A DNA stretch of 64,000 bases, taken from Paguma larvata. Lineage: Eukaryota; Chordata; Mammalia; Carnivora; Viverridae. The notes under the pieces were generated by a model. The model was not told the origin of the DNA, did no database searches, and saw nothing but the letters and a program-made list of their open reading frames with translations. The stretch is taken from positions 78,772,502-78,836,501 of the forward strand of contig CM057832.1 in NCBI GenBank assembly GCA_030068075.1. Direction: 5' to 3'. The position numbers and the translations under genes were made by a program. Positions 47,061 through 58,780 of this stretch are shown here, piece after piece (the stretch's first letter is position 1; every line of letters begins with the position of its first letter).

Positions 47061-50000
47061 GGTGTGAACCGACGTTAGGGCCCTGGGCGTCTCGGCAGAA
47101 AGGTCTTTACCTAATTGTATTTCAGCTTCTGAACACTGCCTTGCTGGACGCCAGATTCCTACAGCCCTGCCGCCCCCTCCCTCCCCAAACTCACCACCTT
47201 CCCCCGATTCCCCAGCTTTCACTAAAATGAACGCTGCTTTGCTCCAGTTATATGCCGTGTGCCTAGGTGGAGTCGCTGAAGCCTAAGGGCCTGGGTCTTG
47301 AAAGAAGTCTGGATCCAGCCCAGAGTGAGGTCCGACACGTGATCCCCTACCCCCAGCGGGCCATCTGTTCTCCTTCCTCCCCGCCTGGAGGCTGGCAGCT
47401 CTGCCCAGCACCGTCCACGCCTCCCTGCAGGAAAAGAGGGAGAAAAGCCAGAGTTGGCTGAACCCACTACGTACCGAGTACAGTTCTTTAACCTAAGCCT
47501 CCCTGGGCCTTGGACAAAGATGAGACTAGGCAGAATGAATCTTAGATTAAGCCCCAGGTGATTAGCTCCACCCGGTGAGTTGGGGAGACTCCTGCCCAGG
47601 GCTCAGTTTGGATTAAAAATCTCCAGGGGAGGTGACTGCGAATGGGCTGCGTTCCCCCTGGAAATACCTCGGTCGGGGCTCGGGTGGAAAATTTGCACAA
47701 ACTGGCTCGAAGAAAGAAAAAGCGAGACTGTGAAATTAAGGAAGAAAGAATTGAAGGGATTCGGTCAAATTTCTATTTGTTCCTGCTATCCCATTAAATA
47801 TTGTTTTAAGGCATTCTGACCGTCATTGCCATGAAGACCTGTTTGTAGATGCGAAACAGATGAGCCGCTTTTAAAGAACCCAAGTCTTGCCCAGTTTTTT
47901 TCCCTAGGATTGGGGGGCGGGCTGTGGAATCTGTTGAGTATTTGGAGTTTGTAAGGACTGTGGAGATGTATCCCTCTAATCCCGTTAATTCGCAGATGAG
48001 GAAAGAGCTCTAAAAGGTTGCCTGGGGTCACGCAGCTCATCTCAGGCCCTGGAGGCGGGTTCTCTGCCCCAAGCTGGCCTAAACACGTGCTCAAAGAATC
48101 AGCTCACTGTAGGCACTGTCTCTTCTAGAGGTGATGATAATTATTTCAGGATGCACAGAAAATAAGACTTCCAGGAGCTACAGGCCCCTACACCATTCTT
48201 CTCGAGAACTTGAATAATAAAGCCAAGCCTTAGAGGGAATATAGAGAGGAAAACGTATACTTAAAAACTAGAAGCACAGTTACAGTCTTTGAATTCCCAT
48301 GCTCCTCCCCGTTGGTTTGTGTGGATTTGAAACGTGTATTTACAAAGGCTAAATTGGGGGGAAACAGACCTCTCATATTTGTGTCGCATAATATATACTT
48401 CACTGGTAAATTATTCATTGTAATTAGGAATGATTCATATTAATTTGGGATAATTTACTTTGCCAGAATTTAATTGGGACAACTACTTGCTGGCAAAACC
48501 GTGCAAGCTGATTTTAATCATAAAACTGTTGAAATACACATCCCAATGGGGCAAGGAGAACTTTTTAAATTACACACACATACACACACACCCACACAAA
48601 TCCTGATGTAGGAATTATTACTTGTGATATATATTATTTTGTGATATATGTTTGTTTTTAACCTATAAGCCTCATGGAGGCTAGACTCTCTTCTCATTTC
48701 TGTACTCCTCCATGCCGAACTCCCTGAAAGAAACATAGGGAGGGACTTGGAGAAGGACTGAGTGGGAAAAGAGAGAAAGGGGAAAGCATTCTATAATTCT
48801 AGAATCTCTGGGTGTAAAAAGCTATTCTGAAGTCAAGCAGCAGATAACACTTATACGTATCTGAAAGTCATGTGCATGATATCTCGATTTTCTTTTCTTA
48901 CTTTATTTTATAACTCTGAAATGACTGAGTTAGAAGAATTCAGGGGTTATGTCTAGTCCAAACAAAATTAAGTTAAAGGTAATTAATTAAAGAGAAAAAG
49001 GCAAGAAGGGAGGGAGAAATTTTTATTTTTAAAAAACCTATGATGGTCAATTCATTCAAATTGCTGGATTAAAATGTCCACGGAAAGAAAGATACAGACT
49101 TTCATTCATATCTAGAATAACTCCAATGGTAACTCTAGGGCCAGCCGAAGGTGCCCACTGCAATGTCAGTGAATGCAAATCCAAGAGACTGCACAGGCCA
49201 GGCAGGGACCCCAGAGACCCTGCAGAGATCCCACTGGTATTTGTGCCGGACCTTCGAGAAGCAAGCAAAGGTGCAATTACTAGATGATCGTGTATCCTTG
49301 GGGACAGAGTTTGTCCCAGAAAAATTATGAAGTAGGCAAACTCCCCTGTGCTTCAGTGAATTCTTCTCTAAAATTAAGGGGATTGCGATTCAAGAACTCT
49401 AAGACAGCTTCGCATTTACATACCATGAGGTACCTGCTTTACCATGATGGTGATGATGGTCGTCTTCCATAATTCCTTTTCCGTACAGTCAACCCATCTC
49501 TTCCTGTACCACTTCAAAAGCAAAATCAACTTACACCAGCCTTCAACCTGGGAGGGTTGATTTGGGACTCTGTCTTTAGAGACCACGAAGCTAGTGCTGA
49601 CTTGCCCAGCCCCTAACCAAGGCTAACAGACAGTGGGGCCATGGCTGGACCTCCGTGGATATGCATCACATAGAGGCAGGTACCTTTCACACCCAGTGAG
49701 GACAATCAGTGGGTTTTTAACCCGTTGTGCTGACAATGTGCCTCCTGCAAGAGATACTAGCCCTAGATTCCCCCAGATTCTTTTGTCAGCCATCAAGACG
49801 GAAAATAACTGTCATCTGTTCAGAGGAAGAGGCAAACTGAGTTAATCAGACTCCAAGACCCATGCTAATCATTGCCACAGTCGTCAATGGCTAAGGATCT
49901 CCGGCTTGTTCCAGTTCTTAAGAATCTGTTTAGTACAGTTACTATTTCACAAAAATCAAAGAGCTCAGTTGTTGAAAAGCCCAAAGGGCTTGGAATCATT

Positions 50001-50639
50001 AGATTTATTGTTTCAATTGAGCTCTGTCACTATCTCCCTGATAAGGTAGACAAGTCACTTCTCGGTGTCTCCGTCTCCGCATTTGTAAAGTGAAGGAAGG
50101 GAAAGAAACCTGGCAATCTGTTCAGGGGTCTGAGGAATGAAAATGAGCTAAGAATGATATATTTTTTTTAAAGTTATATAAATGAGGGATTTATTTGGTC
50201 TCCATTTAATTGAAGGTGGGTTACAGTCGCTTCAACACAGAATTAAAATAACTCCCCAGAATAAATCGCACTAGGGAAGGAGAGGAATGAAGAGGTATCA
50301 CAAAAGGGAAGATGGGGGGTGTTTCAGTGTAGGAATAGTGAGACAGTGAAAAGACTCGTTTAAACGGAACTTTTGTCAGCTCAGCATTTTTAAGACGAAT
50401 TAGTCACCATTAATGCATTGGAGAGGAGGATTATTAAAAAATCTGCCCACAAGTATGCTGCATCCCAAAACTGAAAAAAAAATGCTTTCTCATTTGTATT
50501 TATTTTTGGGCAACTTATCCTGACATACTTAGATTTAAAAATATATATATTGATTCACATTGTATTTATTCATCACCCCTGCCTTCCCATACATATCTCA
50601 CTTTTACTACCAGCAACACAAAATACAGGGATGTGTCCA
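47061..50639. other. Upstream flank of KLF9, mostly unique; MIR scraps; (CA)n at 48574-48596
   Basis: MIR reverse at about 47950-48070 and MIR + at about 49970-50130. AT-rich unique segments (48400-48480, 50150-50420) carry many TAAT/ATTA motifs. No CAN-SINE, L1 or supported exon. Confidence 0.45.
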
Positions 50640-51144
50640 GTTTCACTACAGCTCCCCGCGTTTACAAGTGTGGAGCGCTAGCTTTCGGAACGCCCTTCCG
50701 ATTGGCTGGGCCAATGTCAGTGACATCAACCAACTTACTTTTGATTGGAAGGCTGGTTGCTGGGACTCTAGCGTTTGCAGGAAGTCACTTAACTGTTTGC
50801 AAGCTGGAAAACCGAGCCTGAAGTTTGCTTTCGTCACGAGGACGAGCGCCAGTGCCTGGGAAGGCGCGCACCACGGGCCCGCGAGCCGGACCGCGAGCCA
50901 GGAGGCCCGGACAGGCCACGCGGACCAAGAGGCGCTCGCGAAGATGAGCAGCGGCCCCCTTCCAGCCTCCCGGCTGTTACCCTTTTAAATGTCAGCGTTC
51001 GAGGCTGTAGGGGTAGCACGAGGCAGCGGAACGGAACAGTCGGATTGGCCGCACGCCTCAGTTCTAGACGCACCTCTCCACCGAAAGGCCCTTCTGACTG
51101 GCAGGGGGAGAAAGTAAACAGAGTTGAATCACCCTCCCCACTGG

Positions 51145-51152
51145 CCAATTGG
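51145..51152. promoter_or_regulatory. Palindromic CCAATTGG (NF-Y type) box
   Basis: The 8-bp palindrome contains CCAAT on both strands, 16 bp before a CRE-like site. This pairing is common just upstream of CpG-island start sites. Confidence 0.6.
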
Positions 51153-51167
51153 AGGGGGTTTGGATTG

Positions 51168-51175
51168 TGACGTGA
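51168..51175 (+). promoter_or_regulatory. CRE-like site TGACGTGA
   Basis: One mismatch from the TGACGTCA CRE palindrome, adjacent to the CCAATTGG box. Candidate CREB/ATF site of the KLF9 promoter. Confidence 0.55.
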
Positions 51176-51208
51176 TGGGATTCTGCGAAATTGTTACTGA
51201 GCGAGAGA

Positions 51209-51283
51209 ATGCCGGAACGGTGCGGACCGGCCAAAGCAGGGGCTCAGAAGGCGTCCGCGGACTGGGGGAAAAGTGTCTCTTAG
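51209..51283 (+). other. uORF in KLF9 leader (24 codons)
   Basis: The ATG at 51209 has a purine (A) at -3 and opens a 24-codon frame ending in TAG at 51281-51283. It is in the leader only if transcription starts near 51.2 kb or further upstream. Known biology: translation of BTEB mRNA is reported to be controlled by upstream AUGs. Confidence 0.5.
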
Positions 51284-51333
51284 ACCCGGCGCTCCGTCGG
51301 GCCCTCGCCGCGCGCGCCCGGGTGGTCGGCTGA

Positions 51334-51432
51334 ATGTCCCGGGGCTTCGGCTCGACGGAGAGGCGGCCGAGGGCGTGTACCTCTCTTGCAGTTTCCTCTC
51401 CCAGCGCCTCGGGGGCGTTTTCAAGCGCATAA
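51334..51432 (+). other. uORF in KLF9 leader (32 codons)
   Basis: The ATG at 51334 directly follows a TGA (TGAATG) that closes an in-frame stretch opening with the ATG at 51175, and runs to TAA at 51430-51432. It is not in frame with the KLF9 start. It is a candidate inhibitory uORF. Confidence 0.55.
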
Positions 51433-51525
51433 ACTTGCGGCCGCCACGTGTGGCACCTTTCCAAGGGAGCCGGCTCGCAGCGGCCGGCGCGCCCGTCGGG
51501 GGGATCGCGCCGGGCGCGGGGCGCG

Positions 51526-51547
51526 GGCGGCGGCGGCGGCGGCGGCG
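51526..51547 (+). repeat. CGG trinucleotide repeat in KLF9 leader
   Basis: About seven uninterrupted GGC units, followed by further imperfect GGC units to about 51570, within the presumed 5' leader. CGG runs are length-variable and can form G-quadruplex or hairpin structure in RNA. Confidence 0.85.
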
Positions 51548-51588
51548 AGCGAGCGGCGGCGGCAGCGCGGCGGAGCCCGGGGCCGTGG

Positions 51589-51621
51589 ATGCTGCGTGCG
51601 GAGGCGCTGCCGGTTACGTAA
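51589..51621 (+). other. uORF in KLF9 leader (10 codons)
   Basis: The ATG lies in a purine-rich context (GTGGATGC, G at -3) and encodes 10 residues before TAA at 51619-51621, 177 nt before the KLF9 ATG. It lies in the near part of the leader, so it should be included whichever start site is used. Confidence 0.65.
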
Positions 51622-51623
51622 AG

Positions 51624-51635
51624 ATGAGGGGCTGA
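51624..51635 (+). other. Minimal uORF Met-Arg-Gly-stop in KLF9 leader
   Basis: The ATG at 51624, three bases after the preceding uORF stop, has A at -3 (AAGATGA) and encodes three residues before TGA at 51633-51635. The remaining 162 nt to the KLF9 ATG would allow reinitiation. The length of the peptide is the notable point, not its sequence. Confidence 0.6.
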
Positions 51636-51797
51636 GGTCGCCTCGCGCTCCTGCGAGTCGGAAGCGCCCCGCGCCCCCGCCCCCTTGGCCGCCGCGCCGC
51701 GCCAGCGCTCGTCGTCCGAGGCCAGGGCAGGGCGAGCCGAACCTCCGCAGCCACCGCCAAGTTCGGCCGCGCCGCCGGGGCCGCTGTCGCCCGCACC

Positions 51798-52302
51798 ATG
51801 TCCGCGGCCGCCTACATGGACTTCGTGGCTGCCCAGTGTCTGGTTTCTATTTCCAACCGCGCTGCGGTGCCGGAGCATGGGGGCGCTCCGGACGCCGAGC
51901 GACTGCGACTACCTGAGCGCGAGGTGACCAAGGAGCACGGCGACCCGGGGGACACCTGGAAGGATTACTGCACGCTGGTCACCATCGCCAAGAGCTTGTT
52001 GGACCTGAACAAGTACCGACCCATCCAGACCCCCTCGGTGTGCAGCGACAGTCTGGAGAGTCCGGATGAGGATATGGGATCCGACAGCGACGTGACCACC
52101 GAATCTGGGTCGAGTCCTTCTCACAGCCCGGAGGAGAGACAGGATCCTGGCAGCGCGCCCAGCCCGCTCTCCCTCCTCCACCCTGGAGTGGCTGCGAAGG
52201 GGAAACACGCCTCCGAAAAGAGGCACAAGTGCCCCTACAGTGGCTGTGGGAAAGTCTATGGAAAATCCTCCCATCTCAAAGCCCATTACAGAGTGCATAC
52301 AG
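51798..52302 (+). CDS. KLF9: KLF9 (BTEB1) coding exon 1, partial (residues 1-168 plus first base of codon 169)
   Basis: Krueppel-like factor 9 is a nuclear Sp/KLF transcription factor that binds GC/GT (CACCC) boxes and acts downstream of thyroid hormone and glucocorticoids. The reading frame starts at an ATG with A at -3 (GCACCATGT) and matches the KLF9 N-terminus I know. Residues 10-18 (VAAQCLVSI) fit the Sin3-interacting motif of the BTEB subgroup. Residues 84-125 form an acidic and Ser/Pro-rich stretch. Residues 143-169 are most of C2H2 zinc finger 1, with likely zinc ligands C145, C150, H163 and H167. The frame reaches TAG right after the GT donor at 52303-52304, so the exon must end at 52302 (phase 1 intron). 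Human KLF9 is about 244 residues in two coding exons, so roughly 75 residues, including fingers 2 and 3, lie outside the window. No frameshift or stop interrupts the exon. The only uncertainty is the unseen second exon. Confidence 0.97.
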
Positions 52303-52308
52303 GTTAGC
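52303..52308 (+). other. KLF9: KLF9 intron 1 splice donor
   Basis: The sequence ACAG|GTTAGC follows the codons for RVHT. A GT at this point gives a phase 1 intron splitting the Gly of the HTG linker between fingers 1 and 2, where KLF9 is known to be spliced. Reading through gives TAG two codons later, which supports real exon termination here. The donor is weaker than GTAAGT at +3/+4. Confidence 0.9.
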
Positions 52309-55300
52309 GGCGTCTCCCTCTCCCACCCAGCTCTGGGGTTAGTTAACCTTTGGCCAGGCCGGGCGGCCTTTCTGGGCGTTAAGGACACCACCTCGCTCGG
52401 CCTCAAGGGTGCCAACATTTTGGATGAGATGCTGTTTAACTCTTTAAATAATTGAACCGTTTGGAGAGACGGAAAGCTCACTCTCTCCTTAATTGTCTCC
52501 AGCCTCCAGGAGCCATGGAGAGCGTTAACCTGGCAGGCAGAGTGAGTGCCGAGTGCCAGCCCGTGTGCGTGGCTTCGCGGGGAGTGTGGTGCCGCCCTTC
52601 CGCCCCGCCCCCAGGACTCCCGCACCCCGCGACGGTGGGGCCAGCCCCACCTGGGCAGACGCCGGCTGGCATTGGGGAGGTCAAATGGCGCATCTCTTAA
52701 TTTGATTCTGTGGAGGGATTGCGGCGGAATGGCCAAAACCTGGGGAGAACGGCACATTTTACATGGAACCTTTTAGGGATGACTAAGGACTCACTTAGCT
52801 GTATGCTTGCTACTTTTCAGGGCTTGCCAAGGTGGTTTTAAATTTGGCCAAGCGTCCCCAGGGAGGTCTAAAATAACACCGCTTCAGGCAGCGGAGGAGT
52901 CTGATCAAGGGATGGTGGTGGGTTAACTTCATGATTAGTTAGCCTTTTTAATGAGATTGCCGAGCTGATTTTTTGTTTCCACACCGATGGGTGCCACCCA
53001 CCCCCGTGAATAGTTAGGGAGGAGGTGTGGCCCTTGCCTGAGGTCAAGGCTCTGTAAAGAACAGGGGCCTGGAGGCCTCGTGGAAGGGTGTCTCCCCAGG
53101 ACAGCAAAAGGCAAGGGCTGACCCAAGGAATGTGGTCAGAAAAACCATATGCAGTACATAACGGGCTTTGGAGGCTTAAAGGGGGGAACCTTGGTCAGCC
53201 GATTCTGCTGGTTCTGTTTAAGGCACTCAGAAAAAGTTGGGAAGGGTTGGGCCGTGCTATCTCCCCATCTTTAGTAAGGTTCTTTTACAACTGCTGTTCT
53301 GATAAGGGAGCACAGGGCTTGATTCCTTCCAAGGAACTTCTTTTCCTTCTATCCTAGGACACCATAAGAGGCGGTTGGAGCTCCTTAGAAAAGTATTGTC
53401 ATTTTGGGGTGTAATTGTTGGTACTTTGAAGATGAGGCCCTGGGCCTGTGGTTTTGAAATGATCCTCGGCTGGTCTGGTTTGGTTTTGCTTCTTAAGAAG
53501 AAAGGCCACGTAACCGCGTTTCAGATTTTATTTCCTCCGGACGGTGTTTCTTGTAGAGGTGGCTGCTGGCACCAGAGTCAAAATTTCCTCCGTGGTTAAT
53601 GCGAAATCGGGTTCTGTTTGGGGTTGGCATCTAAGTTGCCACGAAACAGCAGTTTCAAGTTTGTATCTGTAAGGCTGTTGGGAGGCAGATGTGTGCCTGA
53701 GCTGGGGGCTGTGACCTTTAGCGTGACTCCCCCGGGGTCAAGTAGGGGTATATTAACCCGAGGGTGTTACTCACCAACAGCTGTTGGGCGGGCCTGGCCT
53801 CGTCAGCCATGTTCCCGGAGTTCAGTTGTTCACAGGGACACTCACTGCCTGCCACCTTGAGCAAAGACACTTTCTCCTTCAGGGAGCTGCCCAGTCGGGT
53901 AGCTGGGGAGGCTTGCCGTGTTTCTGCGTGAGCTCCCCACGTCTTTCTGACTTAGAAAAAAGATTCCCAGAGTTCCGAACCATTCAGCTGAGTGATCTGG
54001 TCGGGCATTTATAGAAATGGCTGCTTATGTGTGCGTGCATGCGTGGTGCTCTTTAATTCTCCATAAGGCAAGTCGGCTCAGCTGTTCCAGGAGAACCTTT
54101 TACACTGTCAGGAGTGGAAAACCAAGTGAAATGTTAATCCCGTTTTAAATGCTACAGTCAGCCTTTAGAAACTAGTGATAGGGTGGTAGCAGGTGTCTTA
54201 TTTATGTTTTGGGGGCTCTAATACCGGGACACGGTCGAACAAAAATCTCCGCCTCTGTAAATATGGTGGGAAGCATACTCCTACTAAAAGAGGGTATGTA
54301 GAAAGGATACTTGAAGAGATACGTGTAGGTCTTGAGCATTTGGAAGTTTCAGATACGGCTTCGAGTTCGATTGTCTTGGGGAGGGGGGGCGAAATGAGGG
54401 AAGGAGCTTCCTGGTTTTCTTTTTGCTGGTGTTCAATCCAGGAGGCCGAGGAGAGATAGCTCTTGGAATGTCTGCATTCTGTGAAGGTTTTAACAGCTAA
54501 AATTCCAGCCACACCCCCCTGCTCCGTGTGGCCCAATAAGAGTCCTTCCTGCCTGCTGCTTGCTCACCTCCCAGAGGCAACACTTCCACGGAACCAGTGG
54601 CTTGAGAAGTTGAATCATTTAAAGGAAATCGCCTTTAATCCAGGACAGCTACCTCTGTAGTGTCCTAAGAGAAAACTCAGTTTGGAGTTGGGTTCTCATT
54701 TGTCCGATTGTTTCCCAGGTGTGAGAAACTGCAGCAGATTAAAAAAAAAAAAGAAAGAAAAGAAACTTTAGTAGATTATTGGAATTCAGAGGTTTTCAAA
54801 CCTCTGCTGCTCAGTTTGCTTTGCAGATTTGTTTGGCTTGGCCAACACAGAGTTAATAAAAATGCAATCAGTTACTAACATCTAAAAATCAGAAGGTTCG
54901 GCACAAATCCAGAGTTCTGGCTTCTCGGGAAAAATGGATCGATCTGGCAATACCGGGCCTGAATTCCTACCCAGCAACAATTGGCTTGAACCGATCATTC
55001 TTTAGAGGCCAGTGTCCTTTATTTTAATCATTTACATCATCTTTGTTGGCATTTGAGTTTACTACCCCTTCTGCGACCCTCGGTTTCTTAATCCACTGGC
55101 TAGGGTATTACCTCTGAACCCATACCCCTAGGTTCTTGAACAAAGATTAAAAAGCATAGATAAAGCAGCTAATAGGATGTACAGAAAGCTCTCGAGAAAT
55201 TCTGGATCTTACAGTTTGTGTGTCACAGAGAGGCCACCCTCAAAAATCAGGAACCAGAATAAACACTGTTTAAGTAGCACGTCAGTTCACATGTTATAAT

Positions 55301-58300
55301 ACTAGGCTCGATTTGCGTTTCTTCAGCCTCGATCAGATATCCTTCTCAAGGAGTGTGCCTCCTTGGTGTAAGCAGTAGATCCATAGTTAATTCTTGTTGG
55401 TTTCAAGACTTTTGGGGACACTTTAGTAGGCATTTATGGTCGTGTTTCAGCCTAACGGATCCATTAGAGTACTCGGCCTGAAAACATGTGGAGCGTATAT
55501 ATTTTTTTAATGCAACCAATTATAAGTTTATCCCGGCACACCCCCCACAGACCCACAGCACATCACTGCCCTCCCCCGTGTGTGCAGGCGCACACGTGAA
55601 AGTCCCCTTACGGCCCTCACACCCAACACGCCCCCCACCTCCAAGCACACGCCCCAAACTGGCTCCACAAATACTGAGTCCCCAGATGCTCTTGCCACGC
55701 CCACGTGCCCCCAGTCCCTCATGAACACTACAAAACAGAATCCAAGTTTATCCCAAGTGTCCTGACTTGGCGGTCACCTTGCACAGTTATGGGGGTGGGG
55801 CGTGGTGGGTATCTTTGGGGGAAGGAAACAACCACATCCAAATTCCAGATCAAAGTCTTCAGAACCAGCCGATGTTGACTCCTGCTCGGTTGACATCCCA
55901 GGGATAGAAACCTTAGGCTCTATTTACTCTCCACGCCAAGCACAATTTTACTTTCTTTCGGGAAAGACTCAAGTCGGCTCTCCCCAAGTGGTGACAGTGG
56001 GTTGAGCTTGAGGACCCCGGTTATAGGATTCTGAAAATCAGAAGGGCCAAAACCCCAATCCGCACACTCCAGTTCTACAGAAAGAGTTTTAAAAGCAGTA
56101 CTTTCGGGTTTTTTGTTTTTTGTTTTTTTGTTTTTAATAGAGCATAACGATATTCACGTAAAACAAGGGGACACAAGACTACAAAACTTTTCCCGAGAGT
56201 GGTTCCTTCCGTTTCTCCTTACCCTGTTTGGACGTCTTCCCGGGACACTCGAGGGTATCTGGCAGAAGGGGTCCGAAGAGCCCCAACGGTAGAAGGCCTC
56301 CTCCAAACTGGAAATAGATTTTCTTACTCTTTAGACATGTCCCTTTAGCCAGGATGCTCCTTCCCTGAGAAGGGAATTAAAATTCAATTTGTGCTTATAC
56401 AGGTGCCTGGCCTGCTCTGAGCCCCCTTGGAGTCTCCTATAATTCCTGCAGAAAACTTTAGAGTCAACCGTTTGGTTGCGGAGAGTCTAATGCCGTCAGA
56501 GGTATGAGAAAGGACCATTTCCATGACCCGGGAGGCAGGCGTTCAGGAACAGGGCAAGGTCTCGCTTGCGCCGCAGGCCCTAGACTAGGAGCCTTAGCTC
56601 AGAAGCAGCCTCCGGGCTGGCTGTTAATTAGCCGCTGTCCAGTCTTTGCCACTCGCTCTTCTCTTCATAAGTGGAAGGGAGCCCCTGTGTGTGTTGGTCC
56701 TTGAAGGGACATTCTCTGTGTCACGTCCTTCTTTCTGCAGGGACCCCCTAGTGACGTGGATTGTTAGGTTTCACATCCTGACATGCTGCGTCCAAAGTAC
56801 TTTTGCAGCTTCGCCCGAGTGGGGGCTTGCACAGGTCTTGGTTTTTCTATCCCCCCCCGTCCATTTTCTCTCTCCTAAGGAGACTTAGATGTTTTTGGAC
56901 TGTCCTCCCCTACCATGATGCTGTAGCACCACGATGTGCTATGGAGCTGTCCGCGTACCATGCGCCTCTAGAAGGCCACAAACCACTCATAGCTAAGATT
57001 GTTTTCGCCTAAGATCCAGTTTTTGCCCCCTTGGGGCGGTATCCGCCCCGCTCCCCAGTGAGACTGTCTAGATACAATCTCATGGATCCTGTCAGGAAAA
57101 AAATGACACGCCACATTCGAGAAGAGGGCACAGAGTTGCAAATGGCCTCTCGCTGTAGAAGATGATAGGTTTCTTGAGGGTTGCTAGGATGCACTATAGA
57201 CTTTGCTTCTGGGTTTTTCAGAAGCTCCGTCGATTCCAAGGTAGGACGGCCCGGACGGCTGCCAGAGCCCCAGCCCACTGCTAGGACCTCGCCCTGGGGA
57301 CTGAGGCCCTTCCTGGGACCCAACAGCTCTTGGTTGCCAGTCCCCAAGCTAGGAAGGACCGGGTGCTGTCCGTCCTCACACCCCGTGTCCTCTGGCACCC
57401 CCCTCTAGCTGTCCCAGCCAAAGCAAAGTGGGGTTGCCTTAGAAAACCTGCTGCACCCGGCAGGGTTACTGTTCCCCAACGGCAGATATGCACGGAGTAG
57501 AATGGCTGGGTGAAAACATCATTCCCCTCTTTTTCTCTGGGACCTTCCATGAGTGGCGAGGAGAGGGGAGGGGGGAGGGGACAAATGGCCGGGTAGGGAG
57601 GAGATAGCAGAGCGAATGGAATGCAGCGATGTTTGGACGGCCACACCCCATTACCTTCAGATGTGAAGATGTAACCCGAGGGAAGTGGACCCTTGGATTC
57701 TGAACTATGGGTCGGATTTACATTCTTGTCTCTTTGTTGCTGCGGCCTATCCCGCGAACTAGTCATTCTGCAAGCGTCTGTGGGAAACTCCCAGACCCAG
57801 CTTCCCAGGGAGAGCCATCGTTTGACATTGGGAAAGTGGCTGACCGTGGTCTTCCTTCACTGAGAAGAAAAGTGGGCGGGTGGGTTCCAGGGTTCACGTT
57901 TCCAGGAGCCCCTGAAGCAAGCCCGGGGTGTGCCCTGCTTAGGGTCGGCTTTCTAGCCCTTCAATCTGGATTTCTGAATGCCTTAGGATCACTAGCGTTC
58001 TTGGTTTAAAAAACAAAAAACAAAAAAACCCAAAAACCAGCTTTGTCATTTTCGTTAGTCTTGACTTCCAAATTTTCAGGTTTTTTTTTTTTTATTCTCT
58101 CTCCCCTTGGCTGTTCTCAGGCTGGGAGAGAAAGCTAGCAACATTCCAGGCCTCTGCCGCTTCAGTCCTCCCCCACATCCGACCCTCCCACCTTATCCTA
58201 ACGTTTCTCCAGCAAGCCCAGCGCCCGCTGAACAGCGTAAATTAGTGCCTGGCAATTGGTACAAAGGCACTTTCTGTTTCCATGCAACACAGGCAAAAAG

Positions 58301-58639
58301 GAGGGGCAACAGGAAGGGGGGAGAAAGCCCCACAGATGGTTAAAAGGAAAGAAAAGGGATCCTCTGCAGTGGTCTCTGAGCAATCCTGTCTCTCGCTCCG
58401 CCCCACTCCTTGCTGGGAAGTTAGTCACAGGCCCAGGCCTCGCTCAGCGCACTTGACAGCAGCCGTTGTCAGTATCCAAAGAATAGAATTTGGAGGTTGG
58501 AAGTGACCTTGAGAGGTCGTCACATCCATCATGAAGCCTGTGTTAGAGAGGGTATGGCCACCCTCTCAGATACGGGGGTTGTTCTGTGCCAGCATGGTGG
58601 GGCCTTTGAAGGGTGTGGAAGCTCAGCCCACGGTTGTCG

Positions 58640-58780
58640 GTTGTCGGGAGGCTGGCCGGCTGCCTTGACAGGCATGTGACTTTGGGCTCAGCACTGGGTC
58701 TCCGGGAGCCTCGGTTTCCTCAGCAACACAAGAGGGCGCCATGTACTCTGAAGGGCTGTTTAAGACGCCGTGTGGAAGGC
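58640..58780 (+). repeat. MIR-like fragment in intron 1
   Basis: GTGACTTTGGGCTCAGCACT and CCTCGGTTTCCTCAGCAACA resemble the MIR order. Confidence 0.5.

Larger units (their letters stand above)
50690..51200 (+). promoter_or_regulatory. KLF9: KLF9 proximal promoter region
   Basis: This is the upstream part of the exon 1 CpG island. CCAAT boxes or their complement lie at 50701-50705 (ATTGG), 50711-50715 (CCAAT), 50744-50748 (ATTGG) and 51044-51048 (ATTGG), and a palindromic CCAATTGG lies at 51145-51152. A CRE-like TGACGTGA sits at 51168-51175. No convincing TATA box lies just downstream. This NF-Y plus CREB/ATF layout suggests transcription starting roughly 51.2 kb, which is an inference, giving a leader of about 0.5-0.6 kb. 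A more upstream start is also possible and would lengthen the leader. Confidence 0.7.
50640..52330. promoter_or_regulatory. KLF9: CpG island covering KLF9 promoter, leader and exon 1
   Basis: CpG dinucleotides are dense throughout and peak around 51250-51600, where the sequence is almost pure G/C. The flanks (49-50.5 kb and beyond 53 kb) are ordinary AT-richer DNA. This marks a constitutively unmethylated promoter in mammals. Confidence 0.85.

Noticed and set aside
51909..52757. 282-codon open frame antisense to KLF9 exon 1
   Set aside because: Shadow of the KLF9 coding sequence and CpG island, with no recognisable domain.
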